From assembly GCF_006440735.1 (NCBI RefSeq), contig NZ_VFUA01000055.1, positions 1 to 43,582 on the forward strand: 43,582 nucleotides of DNA. Direction: 5' to 3'. The notes beneath the pieces are model-generated. The model ran no database searches. It worked only from the letters and a program-made list of their open reading frames with translations, and was not told where the DNA came from. How positions within the stretch are numbered: position 1 is the stretch's first letter; each line of letters starts with the position of its first letter. The position numbers and the translations under genes were made by a program. Positions 7,338-17,179 of the stretch are shown here, in pieces. The DNA is from Mesorhizobium sp. B2-7-1 (GTDB lineage Bacteria; Pseudomonadota; Alphaproteobacteria; Rhizobiales; Rhizobiaceae).

Positions 7338-7739
7338 ATGACAATGAGCTTCCGGTTCGCTGTGGCTGCTTTTGCCTTGGCTGCCACCGTGAACGCAAGT
7401 TGCGCGCAGGATCGCGCCTGCGGCAGTCGCGATCCTGTCAACTCCATAGTGGAAATGTCGGCCGCCATTTATGCCTGCTGGCAACCGCCGCGCGGTACAA
7501 CCGGCATGTCGCTGACCTTACGGTTCTCGCTTCGCCGGGACGGGACGCTTTTCGGCAAGCCGCACGCCACCTTCTCCGATTTGGGGCCGGACGACAGGCT
7601 GAACAGGGCTTTCGTCGCTTCGGTGCTCGAGGCCCTTGGCAAGGCCCTGCCATTGCCATTTACCGAAAGCATGGGCGGCGCGATCGCAGGTCGCATCCTT
7701 TCGCCGCGCTTCACGGCGACGCAGGAACGCAAGTCCTGA
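7338..7739 (+). CDS. Hypothetical secreted protein, TonB-C-like
   Basis: The 133-residue product begins with a signal peptide (about residues 1-23, ending near VNASCAQ). The mature region has LRFSLRRDGTLFGKP and a following stretch that resembles the beta-strand pattern of TonB C-terminal domains (input-output residues around GKP, then AxxxxALxxALPLPF). Two cysteines near the start of the mature part could pair. The gene follows the IMPase-family gene after 49 bases and may share its transcript. No function is assigned. ATG codons at 7338 and 7344 are both possible starts. Confidence 0.7.
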   Translation: MTMSFRFAVAAFALAATVNASCAQDRACGSRDPVNSIVEMSAAIYACWQPPRGTTGMSLTLRFSLRRDGTLFGKPHATFSDLGPDDRLNRAFVASVLEALGKALPLPFTESMGGAIAGRILSPRFTATQERKS

Positions 7740-7746
7740 GCGCTTC

Positions 7747-8991
7747 TCAGACCGGGGGGTTGTGCGGCTGGAACAGCCGCCCGCCTTCGGCGACAAGGAT
7801 CATCAGCAAGGCCGCGACCGAGACGCTGCAGAAGCCCGCGGCCAGCGGTGTCACCGTGCCGTTATAGGCCTGGCCGATCAGCGTGCCGAGGATGCCGCCG
7901 AGAAAGGTCTGCATGAAGCCGAGGATGGACGACGCGGTGCCGGCGAGCTCGCCGAGCGGCTCCATGGCAAGCGCGTTGAAATTCGCGCCAAGACAGCCGA
8001 ACGGCAACATAGCGCCGGCAAAGAAGGTGATGAACAGCCAGAGCGGCATTTGCATCTCCAGCGAGACGACGAGCCATATCAGGCTGATCGCGAGGAACAG
8101 CAGCAGCGCGCTTTGCGACAGGCGACGCATGCCGACCCGCCCGACAAGCCGTGCGTTGAGGAAATTCGAGAAGGCGAGCACGCCGGCGACGCCGGCGAAG
8201 ATCAGCGGGAACAGCTCGCCGACATGGAAGACATCGAGATAGATCTGCTGGGCCGAATTGATGAAGCCAAACATGGCGCCGAAGATGAAGGTGCTGGCAA
8301 AGGCATAGGAGACCGCGACACGGTTGGTGAGCACGATGCGGAAGCCCCCGACGACCGCATTGACGGTCAGCGGCCGGCGGTATTCCGGATGCAGCGTCTC
8401 CGGCAGGCGCAGCAGCGACCATGCCGAAACGATCAGCGCGCCGATGGCCATGGTGACGAAGATCCAGTGCCAGGTGGCGAACAGCATGATGAACTGGCCG
8501 ATGCCGGGCGCGACGACCGGGATCGCCATGAACACCATGAAGATCAGCGACATCACCTCGGCCATGCGGCGACCTTCGAAGGTATCGCGCACGATGGAGA
8601 CGGCGATGACGCGGGTCGCGGCGGCCCCGATACCTTGCACGACACGGCAGGTGAGCAGGATGGCGAAGGTGGGCGCCACAGCGGCGGCGGCAACCGCGGC
8701 GACATAGATGATCAGGCCGGCGACCAGCGGCGCGCGGCGGCCGAACCGATCCGAGATCGGCCCGAAGAAGAGCTGCCCGGTCCCGAAGCCAAGAATATAA
8801 GCAGTGATGACATATTGCCGGTGGTTTTCGTTTTCGACGCCGAGCGAGGCGCCGATCTGCTGCAGCGCCGGCAGCATGATGTCGATGGCCAAGGAGTTGA
8901 GCGCCATCAGCGCCGCGCATAGCGCAATGAATTCCCAGCGCGGAATAGGCAAGCTGCTTGCCCGTTGCGACGCTTCTACCTGCTTGTCCAC
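7747..8991 (-). CDS. Bcr/CflA-type MFS drug efflux transporter
   Basis: The 414-residue protein has twelve predicted membrane segments. The MFS motif A is clear in the loop after helix 2 (FGPISDRFGRR, about 77-87). The N-terminal part (LNSLAIDIMLPALQQIG) and motif C-like glycines in helix 5 (PVVAPGIGQ) are typical of the drug:H+ antiporter family with 12 helices and of the Bcr/CflA subgroup. It is likely a proton-driven inner-membrane exporter; the substrate is unknown. It is convergent with the small secreted protein gene (7 bases between stops) and lies downstream of grxD on the same strand with hairpins between, so co-transcription is unlikely. Confidence 0.92.
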   Translation of the reverse strand: MDKQVEASQRASSLPIPRWEFIALCAALMALNSLAIDIMLPALQQIGASLGVENENHRQYVITAYILGFGTGQLFFGPISDRFGRRAPLVAGLIIYVAAVAAAAVAPTFAILLTCRVVQGIGAAATRVIAVSIVRDTFEGRRMAEVMSLIFMVFMAIPVVAPGIGQFIMLFATWHWIFVTMAIGALIVSAWSLLRLPETLHPEYRRPLTVNAVVGGFRIVLTNRVAVSYAFASTFIFGAMFGFINSAQQIYLDVFHVGELFPLIFAGVAGVLAFSNFLNARLVGRVGMRRLSQSALLLFLAISLIWLVVSLEMQMPLWLFITFFAGAMLPFGCLGANFNALAMEPLGELAGTASSILGFMQTFLGGILGTLIGQAYNGTVTPLAAGFCSVSVAALLMILVAEGGRLFQPHNPPV

Positions 8992-9108
8992 GGCAAAGTC
9001 CGATCTTTCAAACGAACAAGCGCCGGCTGACCGGCGCGCTGGTTCGTCTCATCCCCGAGATGCGGGTTTAAAAAATTGCCGAGGTGGGGGCGACCCCGGG
9101 CGATGCTT

Positions 9109-9138
9109 GCCGGCAGGAGGGTTAGCCTCCGCGCCGGC
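9109..9138. terminator. Strong hairpin downstream of grxD
   Basis: GCCGGC-A-GGAGG (9109-9120) pairs with CCTCC-GC-GCCGGC (9126-9138) around loop GTTAG. It sits 15 bases past the grxD stop on the minus strand but has no T-run directly after it in that direction, so it is a possible transcript end rather than a textbook terminator. A second hairpin, GCGCCGG/CCGGCGC (9020-9037), lies just before the transporter gene. Confidence 0.5.
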
Positions 9139-9153
9139 GAGCGAAAAATTGAA

Positions 9154-9489
9154 TCAGGCCGCGCCTTTGACGCTGACGCCCTTTTCGACCAGGAAGTCCT
9201 GCAACTCGCCGGCCTGGAACATTTCGCGCACGATGTCGCAACCGCCGACGAATTCGCCCTTCACATAGAGCTGCGGGATGGTCGGCCAGTTGGAATAGTC
9301 CTTGATGCCCTGGCGCAATTCGGCCGAGTCGAGCACGTTCACGCCCTTGTAGTCGGCCCCGATATAATCGAGGATCTGCACCACCTGGCCGGAGAAGCCG
9401 CATTGCGGAAAGCCGGGCGTGCCCTTCATGAAGAGCACGACGTCGTTGCTCTTCACTTCATTGTCGATGTAGTCGCTGATGCCGGTCAT
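9154..9489 (-). CDS. grxD: Monothiol glutaredoxin, Grx4 family (CGFS)
   Basis: The 111-residue protein has the CGFS active site at about 30-33 (PQCGFSG), the glutathione-binding TIPQLY with cis-Pro, and GGCDI. CGFS glutaredoxins hold a glutathione-bridged [2Fe-2S] cluster and pass it to partners, notably BolA proteins. The ATG at 9489 has AAAGGA before it; the frame is open to 9621, but the extra residues do not match the family. bolA is the next gene upstream on the same strand, 252 bases away, which fits a shared role in Fe-S delivery or iron sensing. Confidence 0.96.
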   Translation of the reverse strand: MTGISDYIDNEVKSNDVVLFMKGTPGFPQCGFSGQVVQILDYIGADYKGVNVLDSAELRQGIKDYSNWPTIPQLYVKGEFVGGCDIVREMFQAGELQDFLVEKGVSVKGAA

Positions 9490-9662
9490 GGACAATCCTT
9501 TCACGCCTGTGGGAGTCAGGCTCGAAGCATGTCCTTCAAATAAACCCATAGGGTGGCTGAAACAAGACGTTAGCCGCGACGCCACTCCAATGGCGCAAGG
9601 GATAACGCGATTTTGGGCCAAGGCTAGAACGGCTCACCGTACCAAGGAAACGCCGAACCGCT

Positions 9663-9726
9663 CTATCTCTTTGTTTTACGCAATTCCGGACGGAAAACCG
9701 TTACACACTTTTCCTGGAATTGCTCT
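9663..9726. repeat. Short palindromic repeat, family 1, arm type B
   Basis: Copy with arms GCAATTCC (9680-9687) and GGAATTGC (9716-9723). The core has one change, GTTACACAC in place of GTTTCACAC. It lies between bolA and grxD, 15 bases after the bolA stop on the minus strand, where its hairpin could reduce read-through into grxD. Confidence 0.85.
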
Positions 9727-9741
9727 GAGTGGCGATAGCGC

Positions 9742-9975
9742 TCAGTCGGGGACGGCGGTCTGCAGCGCCAGCGCATGCAGCACGCCGCCCATATTGCCCT
9801 TCAGCGCGTCATAGACCATCTGGTGCTGCTGGACACGGCTCTTGCCCCGAAAACTCTCGGCCACCACTTCGGCCGCATAATGGTCGCCGTCGCCGGCCAG
9901 GTCGCGGATCGTCACCCTGGCGTCCGGAATGCCTTCCTTGATCAGTTTTTCGATGTCGTGGGCATCCATTGCCAT
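9742..9975 (-). CDS. bolA: BolA family protein
   Basis: The 77-residue protein shows the BolA fold pattern: an N-terminal helix (DAHDIEKLIKEGIPDARV), the beta stretch DLAGDGDHYAAEVVAESF, then KSRVQQHQMVYDALKG with the conserved HQMVY helix and the invariant His in VLHALAL. It lacks the N-terminal extension of stress-type E. coli BolA, so it belongs to the short, YrbA/IbaG-like type. The partner is expected to be the adjacent CGFS glutaredoxin, with a shared [2Fe-2S] cluster. Starts at 9993, 9975 and 9969 are in frame; 9975 has AGGA seven bases before it. Confidence 0.93.
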   Translation of the reverse strand: MAMDAHDIEKLIKEGIPDARVTIRDLAGDGDHYAAEVVAESFRGKSRVQQHQMVYDALKGNMGGVLHALALQTAVPD

Positions 9976-10071
9976 GGCAAAATCCTGTTTCAAGCGGGCA
10001 GGTGTGTGTGACTCGGGGGAGCCTAAAGCCTTTCCAGCCCGGATTGAAGCCGTTCCGTCGGGTGATGAGGC

Positions 10072-10620
10072 CTAGGGATTATCCTGGCTCGGATGAACCA
10101 CGCCATCTTCGGTGATGTCATCGCGCGTCGAATAGGCGCGGCCGAGGCTGAAGACCCGCACGTAGAGCGGGATGTTGATCAACAGGATGACGATCGGAAG
10201 ATAGCTCGTCATCTGCCATGCGGTTGAGAAGAAGGGCCGGCCGTAACCGTCGCAGGTCAAGGACGAGCCATATTCCCAAACCGCTCCGATAAGTGCGGCG
10301 ACGGCGAAGAGCTTGATGCAGGTCGCGATATGCCTTGCTCGCGCCGGCTCAGGAGAAAGCCTGCTCCAGAGCACGAGGCAGGCGATCGGAACCGCGTAGA
10401 TCAGGTTCTGTATGACGAGCATCGGCAGCGTGCCGTTTGCTGCGGCAAGGAATTGCGCGCGGGTTTCCAGCAGCGGACAGACCTCGCTCGAGGTCGTCGA
10501 CAGCAGGAACAGGACGAACGGTCCGAGAAACCAGAAGAAGAACAGGGACGGCCAGAAGACGACTGCGATCAGCGCCTTCGAGGTTAAATCATGTCGCGTA
10601 AAAAAGGATTTATGCGACAT
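10072..10620 (-). CDS. Hypothetical inner-membrane protein, four helices
   Basis: The 182-residue product has predicted membrane segments at about 16-40, 66-86, 98-116 and 136-155, with a periplasmic-type loop containing Cys48 and another with Cys123. The C-terminal tail is acidic and polar. It matches no family I can name. It lies between purL and bolA on the same strand, 96 bases upstream of bolA. A family 1 palindrome separates it from purL, so it probably has its own promoter. The ATG at 10620 is the natural start. Confidence 0.7.
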   Translation of the reverse strand: MSHKSFFTRHDLTSKALIAVVFWPSLFFFWFLGPFVLFLLSTTSSEVCPLLETRAQFLAAANGTLPMLVIQNLIYAVPIACLVLWSRLSPEPARARHIATCIKLFAVAALIGAVWEYGSSLTCDGYGRPFFSTAWQMTSYLPIVILLINIPLYVRVFSLGRAYSTRDDITEDGVVHPSQDNP

Positions 10621-10639
10621 GAATTAAGTCTTTTGTCGT

Positions 10640-10688
10640 AAGCATGTCTTTTTCCCGAAACCGCTGCACACTTTCGGGAGACATGCTT
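10640..10688. repeat. Short palindromic repeat, family 1, arm type C
   Basis: Arms AAGCATGTCT (10640-10649) and AGACATGCTT (10679-10688), inner pair CCCGAAA (10654-10660) and TTTCGGG (10672-10678), core ACCGCTGCACACTTT. It starts 9 bases past the purL stop on the minus strand, so it could form the purL transcript end. Confidence 0.8.
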
Positions 10689-10697
10689 CAAGCCTGG

Positions 10698-12929
<2,232 letters not shown>

Positions 12930-13078
12930 GAGCGGCGATTTTTGTCCGTGGGAGAGGGGAGTTTCTTTGAGTCTCCTCTTATCGCAAGCTTTGGCGCGAT
13001 ACACCCCCACCGGATGACGAAAACGCCGGAAAACGGCCTCTGTCAGTGATGCTTGAGGTCTGGGGCTTGCCGGCTTGA

Positions 13079-14488
13079 TCAGGAAAAACTGTCGTAGCCG
13101 GCACGGCCTTCGTCGAGCAGGCGGCGGATGACGGCGACGCCGCCGGCGACATCCTTGCTTTGCCGCGGCTGCGACACGCCAAAGCGCACGCCGTGAAAGA
13201 CCTGCTCGGAACGGCCGGCCTTGAACTCGTCCTCATCGTCGATGAGCACGCCTTGCGCCAGACAGGCGTTCTTGAAGGTGCCGGACAGCCACGGGTCCGG
13301 CAAGCTCAGCCAGAGGAAGGGCACGTTGTCCCTTGCCTTGATGTCGAATCCCGCCAGCACGTCGCGCACTATGGCGAGGCGCGCCTGGATTTCGGCAATG
13401 CAGCGTTTACGGATCTCGTCCGCCTGGCCCGACATCACCAGCCTCGTGCCGACTTCGGCGAGAAGGAAAGGCAGGCCACCGGTCATCATCTTATGCGCGA
13501 CACGGATGCGATGGCGATAGGCCGGCGGGCAGGAGAGCCAGCCGCCACGCACGCCGGCGGCGACCGATTTGGACAGGCCGCCGGCGACGATCGTGCGCTC
13601 CGGCGCATATTCGGCCAGCAGCGGCGTCGGATCGTCGGTGAGTTCGCCATAGAGATCGTCCTCGATCAGCGCGACATTGTACTCGCGCGCGATCCGCGCG
13701 ATCGCCTGCCGCCGCTCCGCCGACAACGTCACCAGCGTCGGGTTCTTCGCGGTCGGCATCAGGAACATCACCTTTGGATGTTTCTGCGCGCAGACGCGCT
13801 CGAAATCATCCGGGTCGATGCCATCGTCGTCGGTCGAGACCAGCGCCGTGCGGCGGCCGATCAGCCCGGCGCTGCGCGCGATCTGCGAATAGGTGAGATG
13901 CTCGAAGACCACGTAGTCGCCGGGCATGGTCAGCGCCGCGATCGCGGCCATGACAGCGGCGTGGGTGCCCAGCGTCGGAACGATCGAATCGGGTGAGGGG
14001 CGGAAGGAGTTGCGCGCCAGCCAGCGGCTGCCGGCCTCGTACCAGCGTTCGGGGAAATCACGCGTGTAGCTCGAAATGTCGTGCGGGTGTTCCTGCGCCG
14101 TGCGCGACAGCATGTCGGCAATCACCGCGCCCTGGCCGACATCGGGCGCGGCGGTGCTGTCGAAACGCAACTTGCCGCTCGGCGCGTCGATGAAGCGCGT
14201 GCCTTGCAAGCCTGGCTCGACTTCGGGTTTCGGGGTTTCGGCATGCTGGCCGAGCACATAGGTGCCGCGACCGACCTCGCCGTTCACCAGACCGCGTTCG
14301 CGCAGCAACTGATAGGCCCTGCCGATGGTGCCGACGGTCGTGCCGATGTCATAGGCGAGGTCGCGCTGCGGCGGCAGCTTTGCACCGGCATCGATGACGC
14401 CCTTGTCGATATCTGACTCAATGCTGTCAGCAAGACGCTGATAGAGCGGACCGGAGCCGGAAGAGAGGTCAGGGAGCCAATTTGTCAT
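13079..14488 (-). CDS. MocR-type transcriptional regulator (GntR HTH fused to aminotransferase-like domain)
   Basis: The 469-residue protein has a GntR-type winged helix at about 13-80 (PLYQRLADSIESDI, LPPQRDLAYDIG, VNGEVGRGTYV) and a fold-type I PLP domain from about 110 on. The PLP lysine is in GGLSKSVAAGVRGGW (Lys307), and EDDLYG (276-281) carries the cofactor aspartate. MocR proteins sense PLP or an amino compound and usually control a nearby, often divergent gene. Here the divergent neighbour is a DUF1127 gene 91 bases away, and direct repeats lie between them. The target and ligand are unknown. Confidence 0.93.
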   Translation of the reverse strand: MTNWLPDLSSGSGPLYQRLADSIESDIDKGVIDAGAKLPPQRDLAYDIGTTVGTIGRAYQLLRERGLVNGEVGRGTYVLGQHAETPKPEVEPGLQGTRFIDAPSGKLRFDSTAAPDVGQGAVIADMLSRTAQEHPHDISSYTRDFPERWYEAGSRWLARNSFRPSPDSIVPTLGTHAAVMAAIAALTMPGDYVVFEHLTYSQIARSAGLIGRRTALVSTDDDGIDPDDFERVCAQKHPKVMFLMPTAKNPTLVTLSAERRQAIARIAREYNVALIEDDLYGELTDDPTPLLAEYAPERTIVAGGLSKSVAAGVRGGWLSCPPAYRHRIRVAHKMMTGGLPFLLAEVGTRLVMSGQADEIRKRCIAEIQARLAIVRDVLAGFDIKARDNVPFLWLSLPDPWLSGTFKNACLAQGVLIDDEDEFKAGRSEQVFHGVRFGVSQPRQSKDVAGGVAVIRRLLDEGRAGYDSFS

Positions 14489-14553
14489 GGTGACAATTTT
14501 CTATATTGCACCGCGTAATGAGTCAATCCATACCGAGCCCGCGATTGATAAGG

Positions 14554-14598
14554 TACAATCGAGACAAGGCAGAACGACAATGGATACAATCGACACAA
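14554..14598 (+). promoter_or_regulatory. Pair of direct repeats, candidate MocR operator
   Basis: TACAATCGAGACAA (14554-14567) and TACAATCGACACAA (14585-14598) differ at one base and start 31 bases apart, about three helical turns. MocR/GabR-type regulators are known to bind spaced direct repeats. The second copy lies inside the start of the DUF1127 gene. Assignment to the regulator is inference. Confidence 0.5.
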
Positions 14599-14828
14599 TC
14601 CGCTGCGCCGGCCCGGCGTTCCGCACGCAAACCGATCTCCAGAGCCGCCCCGGCTTCGTCGGTCGCCTGGTATTTGTGCTTCGTTCCGTCGCCAAGCAAA
14701 TCGATCATATGCTGGAGCGCCGGCGCGGCCGCCTTGCGCTGCTGGAGATGACGGACGATCAGTTGAAGGATATCGGCCTCTCGCGCTGCGATGCCCATCG
14801 CGAAGGCATCCGGGCGTTCTGGGAGTGA
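14580..14828 (+). CDS. DUF1127 domain small protein
   Basis: The 82-residue protein ends in a classic DUF1127 segment: ALLEMTDDQLKDIGLSRCDA at about 56-75. The region before it (QIDHMLERRRGR) is arginine rich, and the first 40 residues are variable. DUF1127 proteins are small, often RNA-binding in alphaproteobacteria and linked to phosphate, sRNA and stress physiology; the role of this one is unknown. It is divergent from the MocR gene, which is the natural candidate for its control. The start at 14580 follows a weak purine-rich region. Confidence 0.85.
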   Translation: MDTIDTIRCAGPAFRTQTDLQSRPGFVGRLVFVLRSVAKQIDHMLERRRGRLALLEMTDDQLKDIGLSRCDAHREGIRAFWE

Positions 14829-14832
14829 TGGT

Positions 14833-15480
14833 CTATCTTCGGGTTGCGGGTTTTCCCCGTAGCCGGCCGATGCCGTGATCGAGAAGCACCGCGAGCACGC
14901 TCAATCCGATGAACAGCGCGGTGATGGCCAAGGCCGAAACGGCGACGCTGGCCGCGCCGTTCTTGGCGACGTCAAGGAACGGGTAGGGCACTTCGCCGGC
15001 GAATGGCGCGCGTATCAGCGCGTAGGCGAGATAGGCGAGTGGATAGATCATCCACCAGGGGATATCGCTCCAAGTTCGCCGGCCGTCGGCCCCCGCCACA
15101 AGCCACCACAGCACGAACAGCACTGGCGTCACATAATGCAGGAGAATGTCGCAGAGCAGGAAAAGGCCCTGCGGCTGCCAGAGCCGCGCCAGCACCGTGG
15201 CATAGACGATGAACCCCAGCGAAATCGCGACGCCCACGCCGGTCCGCGCGCGGGGTCCGGCAAAAGCCGGAAACCATGCATAGCCGGCGGGCGACAGCAG
15301 GGAAACGTGGACGAGCACGGCGCCGATATTGGTCAATATGGTGAAGAAGCTGAAATAGAAGACGATTGAGCCGAGCAGGCTGCGGCCGGCTTCCATCGAC
15401 GCCGGAATGGTTATGCAAAACTGCAGGACAACCCCGGCCAGGCCAGCGATGACACCTGCGATCTGCACCAGGCGGCCCAT
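14833..15480 (-). CDS. Pr6Pr family membrane protein
   Basis: The 215-residue protein has about six membrane segments and the features of the Pr6Pr family: FFTILTNIGAVLVHVSLL in the second helix region, LLHYVTPVLFVLWWLV in the middle, and IPWWMIYPLAYLAYALIR with the conserved Trp/Tyr and Pro. No enzymatic function is known for bacterial members. It is convergent with the DUF1127 gene, with four bases between stops, and lies five bases downstream of the lipoprotein gene on the same strand, so these two are probably co-transcribed with purQ upstream. Confidence 0.8.
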   Translation of the reverse strand: MGRLVQIAGVIAGLAGVVLQFCITIPASMEAGRSLLGSIVFYFSFFTILTNIGAVLVHVSLLSPAGYAWFPAFAGPRARTGVGVAISLGFIVYATVLARLWQPQGLFLLCDILLHYVTPVLFVLWWLVAGADGRRTWSDIPWWMIYPLAYLAYALIRAPFAGEVPYPFLDVAKNGAASVAVSALAITALFIGLSVLAVLLDHGIGRLRGKPATRR

Positions 15481-15485
15481 CGTTT

Positions 15486-15896
15486 TTACGCCGCCGCGGC
15501 GCAGGACGGATTGCCGGCCTGCCAGCGGGCGATGTCGGAGCCGATGCGCGCGCCGAGCGGCTCGTTCATCAGCGGCCCGAAGACGTCGACGCGGCTGGAA
15601 TTGCCTTGCGCCTGCACGACCAGCAGCGGCTTGCCGCCATAATGCTTGGCGGGCACCAGCAGGAAGCGCGGCGTGCCGCTGTAGGAATTGAGCTCATTGG
15701 CCATCTGGTAGGCCTTGAAGGCTGGATCCTTGCTGGCGATCCAGCATTTATGGGCCGCGATGGCGACCTGTTCCATGGCCAGCAGCGAGGCGCTTTTGCC
15801 TGAGGGGACCGGCGTCGTCTTGGGGCTGGACTGGCAGGAAGCCAAGGCGAGCCCGGCGGCGGCCAGGAGAGCAAGGCGAGCAATCGTCAGTCTCAT
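15486..15896 (-). CDS. Hypothetical lipoprotein
   Basis: The 136-residue product has a type II signal with lipobox LASC (Cys21) and a short linker rich in Ser, Pro and Lys. The mature domain contains one Cys in HKCWIASKDPAF, and another in the C-terminal NPSCAAAA. I recognise no family. It lies 39 bases downstream of purQ and five bases upstream of the Pr6Pr gene, all on the minus strand. It would be anchored in the inner or outer membrane; Ser at +2 would not mark it for retention in E. coli terms. Confidence 0.75.
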   Translation of the reverse strand: MRLTIARLALLAAAGLALASCQSSPKTTPVPSGKSASLLAMEQVAIAAHKCWIASKDPAFKAYQMANELNSYSGTPRFLLVPAKHYGGKPLLVVQAQGNSSRVDVFGPLMNEPLGARIGSDIARWQAGNPSCAAAA

Positions 15897-15935
15897 GGTC
15901 AGTCCGCCCCCGCGTTCTGGGAAGTTTTTAAAGGA

Positions 15936-16604
15936 TCAAGCGGCGATGCCGAGCGCGCTCTCGAACAGCGCCCGTCCGTCATTGCCGCCATGTGCCGCCT
16001 CGATCAGGTTCTCGGGATGCGGCATCAGGCCGAGCACGTTGCCCTTGTCGTTGACGATGCCGGCGATGTCGTTGATCGAGCCGTTGGGATTGGTGCCATC
16101 CGCATAGCGGAAAACCACCTGGCCTTCGCCTTCGAGGCGGGCAAGCGTGTCGGCATCGGCGAAATAATTGCCGTCATGATGCGCGACCGGCGAGCGGATG
16201 ACCTGCCCGGGCTGGTAGCCGCGCGTGAACATGGTGTTGGCGTTGGCGATCTGGAGCTTCACCTGCCGGCAGACGAACTTCAGCGAGGCATTGCGCATCA
16301 AGACGCCGGGCAGCAGCCCAGCCTCGACCAGGATCTGGAAGCCGTTGCAGACGCCGATGACGGTGACGCCCTTGGCGGCCTTTTCGGCGACCGCCCGCAT
16401 CACCGGCATGCGCGCCGCGATCGCGCCGCAGCGCAGATAGTCGCCGAAGGAGAAGCCGCCGGGGATGGCGATCAGGTCGACATCGGGGATTTCCGTGTCG
16501 GTCTGCCAGACGGTCGCCGGCGCCTGGCCGGAAATCTTGGTCAGCGCCGCGATCATGTCGCGGTCGCGGTTGAGGCCAGGCAGGAGGACGACGGCTGATT
16601 TCAT
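15936..16604 (-). CDS. purQ: Phosphoribosylformylglycinamidine synthase, glutaminase subunit PurQ
   Basis: The 222-residue class I glutamine amidotransferase supplies ammonia to PurL. The nucleophile is in GVCNGFQIL (Cys86) and the His/Glu pair is in MPHPENLIE (His196, Glu198). IPGGFSFGDYLRCGA at about 47-61 is typical of PurQ. The start ATG overlaps the stop of the upstream coiled-coil gene as ATGA (16601-16604), so translation is likely coupled to it. The arrangement purS, small coiled-coil gene, purQ on the same strand suggests co-expression. Confidence 0.97.
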   Translation of the reverse strand: MKSAVVLLPGLNRDRDMIAALTKISGQAPATVWQTDTEIPDVDLIAIPGGFSFGDYLRCGAIAARMPVMRAVAEKAAKGVTVIGVCNGFQILVEAGLLPGVLMRNASLKFVCRQVKLQIANANTMFTRGYQPGQVIRSPVAHHDGNYFADADTLARLEGEGQVVFRYADGTNPNGSINDIAGIVNDKGNVLGLMPHPENLIEAAHGGNDGRALFESALGIAA

Positions 16605-16855
16605 TTTGGTTCGAAAGGCCTCTGATTTTCGGCAAGTTCCCGCAAGTCGAGGCGGCGCTCTATGCGTTCGAGTCGCTCATCCTGACGGCCAAGAATACCA
16701 TAGATGTTATGGATATCACTCTGCGTGGCCACCATGTGACCTCGCATAACGTTCAACTCACGCTTGGCTTCGGACACATCCTGGCGAAGTTCGCCGATTT
16801 CGTGATGGACCCGCTTCAGCAGCTCGAACATCAATTCGTTCGTGGCTTCCGGCAT
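16601..16855 (-). CDS. Small coiled-coil protein encoded between purS and purQ
   Basis: The 84-residue product is almost wholly helical and charged, with heptad-like repeats (FELLKRVHHEIGELRQDVSE, then LERIERRLDLRELAE). It has no membrane segment or signal. GAGGC precedes the ATG at 16855. Its stop overlaps the purQ start by four bases and it starts 18 bases after purS, so it is translated as part of the purSQ operon. I recall similar small proteins in this place in related rhizobia. A structural role near the FGAM synthase complex is possible but rests only on position. Confidence 0.8.
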   Translation of the reverse strand: MPEATNELMFELLKRVHHEIGELRQDVSEAKRELNVMRGHMVATQSDIHNIYGILGRQDERLERIERRLDLRELAENQRPFEPK

Positions 16856-16873
16856 TGTGCCTCCGCTACAACC

Positions 16874-17113
16874 TCAGGTTATAGCAACACTATAATTCTC
16901 AATCACCGTGTTCGCCAGAAGCTTGTCGCACATGGCCTTTAGATCGGTTTCGGCCTTGGCCTTGTCGGTTCCGGCGAGCTCGATGTCGAACACCTTGCCC
17001 TGGCGCACCTGGCCGACGCCGTCGAAGCCCAGCCCGGAGAGCGCATGCTCGATCGCCTTGCCCTGCGGGTCGAGAACGCCGTTCTTGAGGGTCACGGTGA
17101 TACGGGCTTTCAT
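16874..17113 (-). CDS. purS: Phosphoribosylformylglycinamidine synthase subunit PurS
   Basis: The 79-residue protein starts MKARITVTLKNGVLDPQGKA and contains LGFDGVGQVRQGKVFDIEL, the PurS signature. PurS forms a dimer that bridges PurL and PurQ and helps channel ammonia. Length and motif fit the family fully. It lies 66 bases downstream of purC on the same strand, with a terminator-like hairpin between, so purSQ may be expressed less than purC or under attenuation. Confidence 0.95.
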   Translation of the reverse strand: MKARITVTLKNGVLDPQGKAIEHALSGLGFDGVGQVRQGKVFDIELAGTDKAKAETDLKAMCDKLLANTVIENYSVAIT

Positions 17114-17142
17114 CGATACTCCTGGGCAGGCGGTCGTTTGGG

Positions 17143-17171
17143 AAAAGGGCCTGCCATTGTCCGGCAGGCCC
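17143..17171 (-). terminator. Terminator-like hairpin between purC and purS
   Basis: Nine-base stem GGGCCTGCC (17147-17155) and GGCAGGCCC (17163-17171) with loop ATTGTCC. On the minus strand the stem is followed by TTTT (17146-17143), so it can end purC transcripts in part before purS. Confidence 0.8.
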
Positions 17172-17179
17172 GTCAGTAA

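Noticed and set aside
7636..8922. A 428-codon plus-strand frame opposite the MFS exporter gene
   Set aside because: The minus frame has 12 membrane segments and MFS motif A; the plus frame is charged low-complexity sequence with no motif.
13025..13037. GCCG/CGGC hairpin after the MocR gene as a terminator
   Set aside because: Only four pairs; too weak to call, though a short T-run follows on the minus strand.
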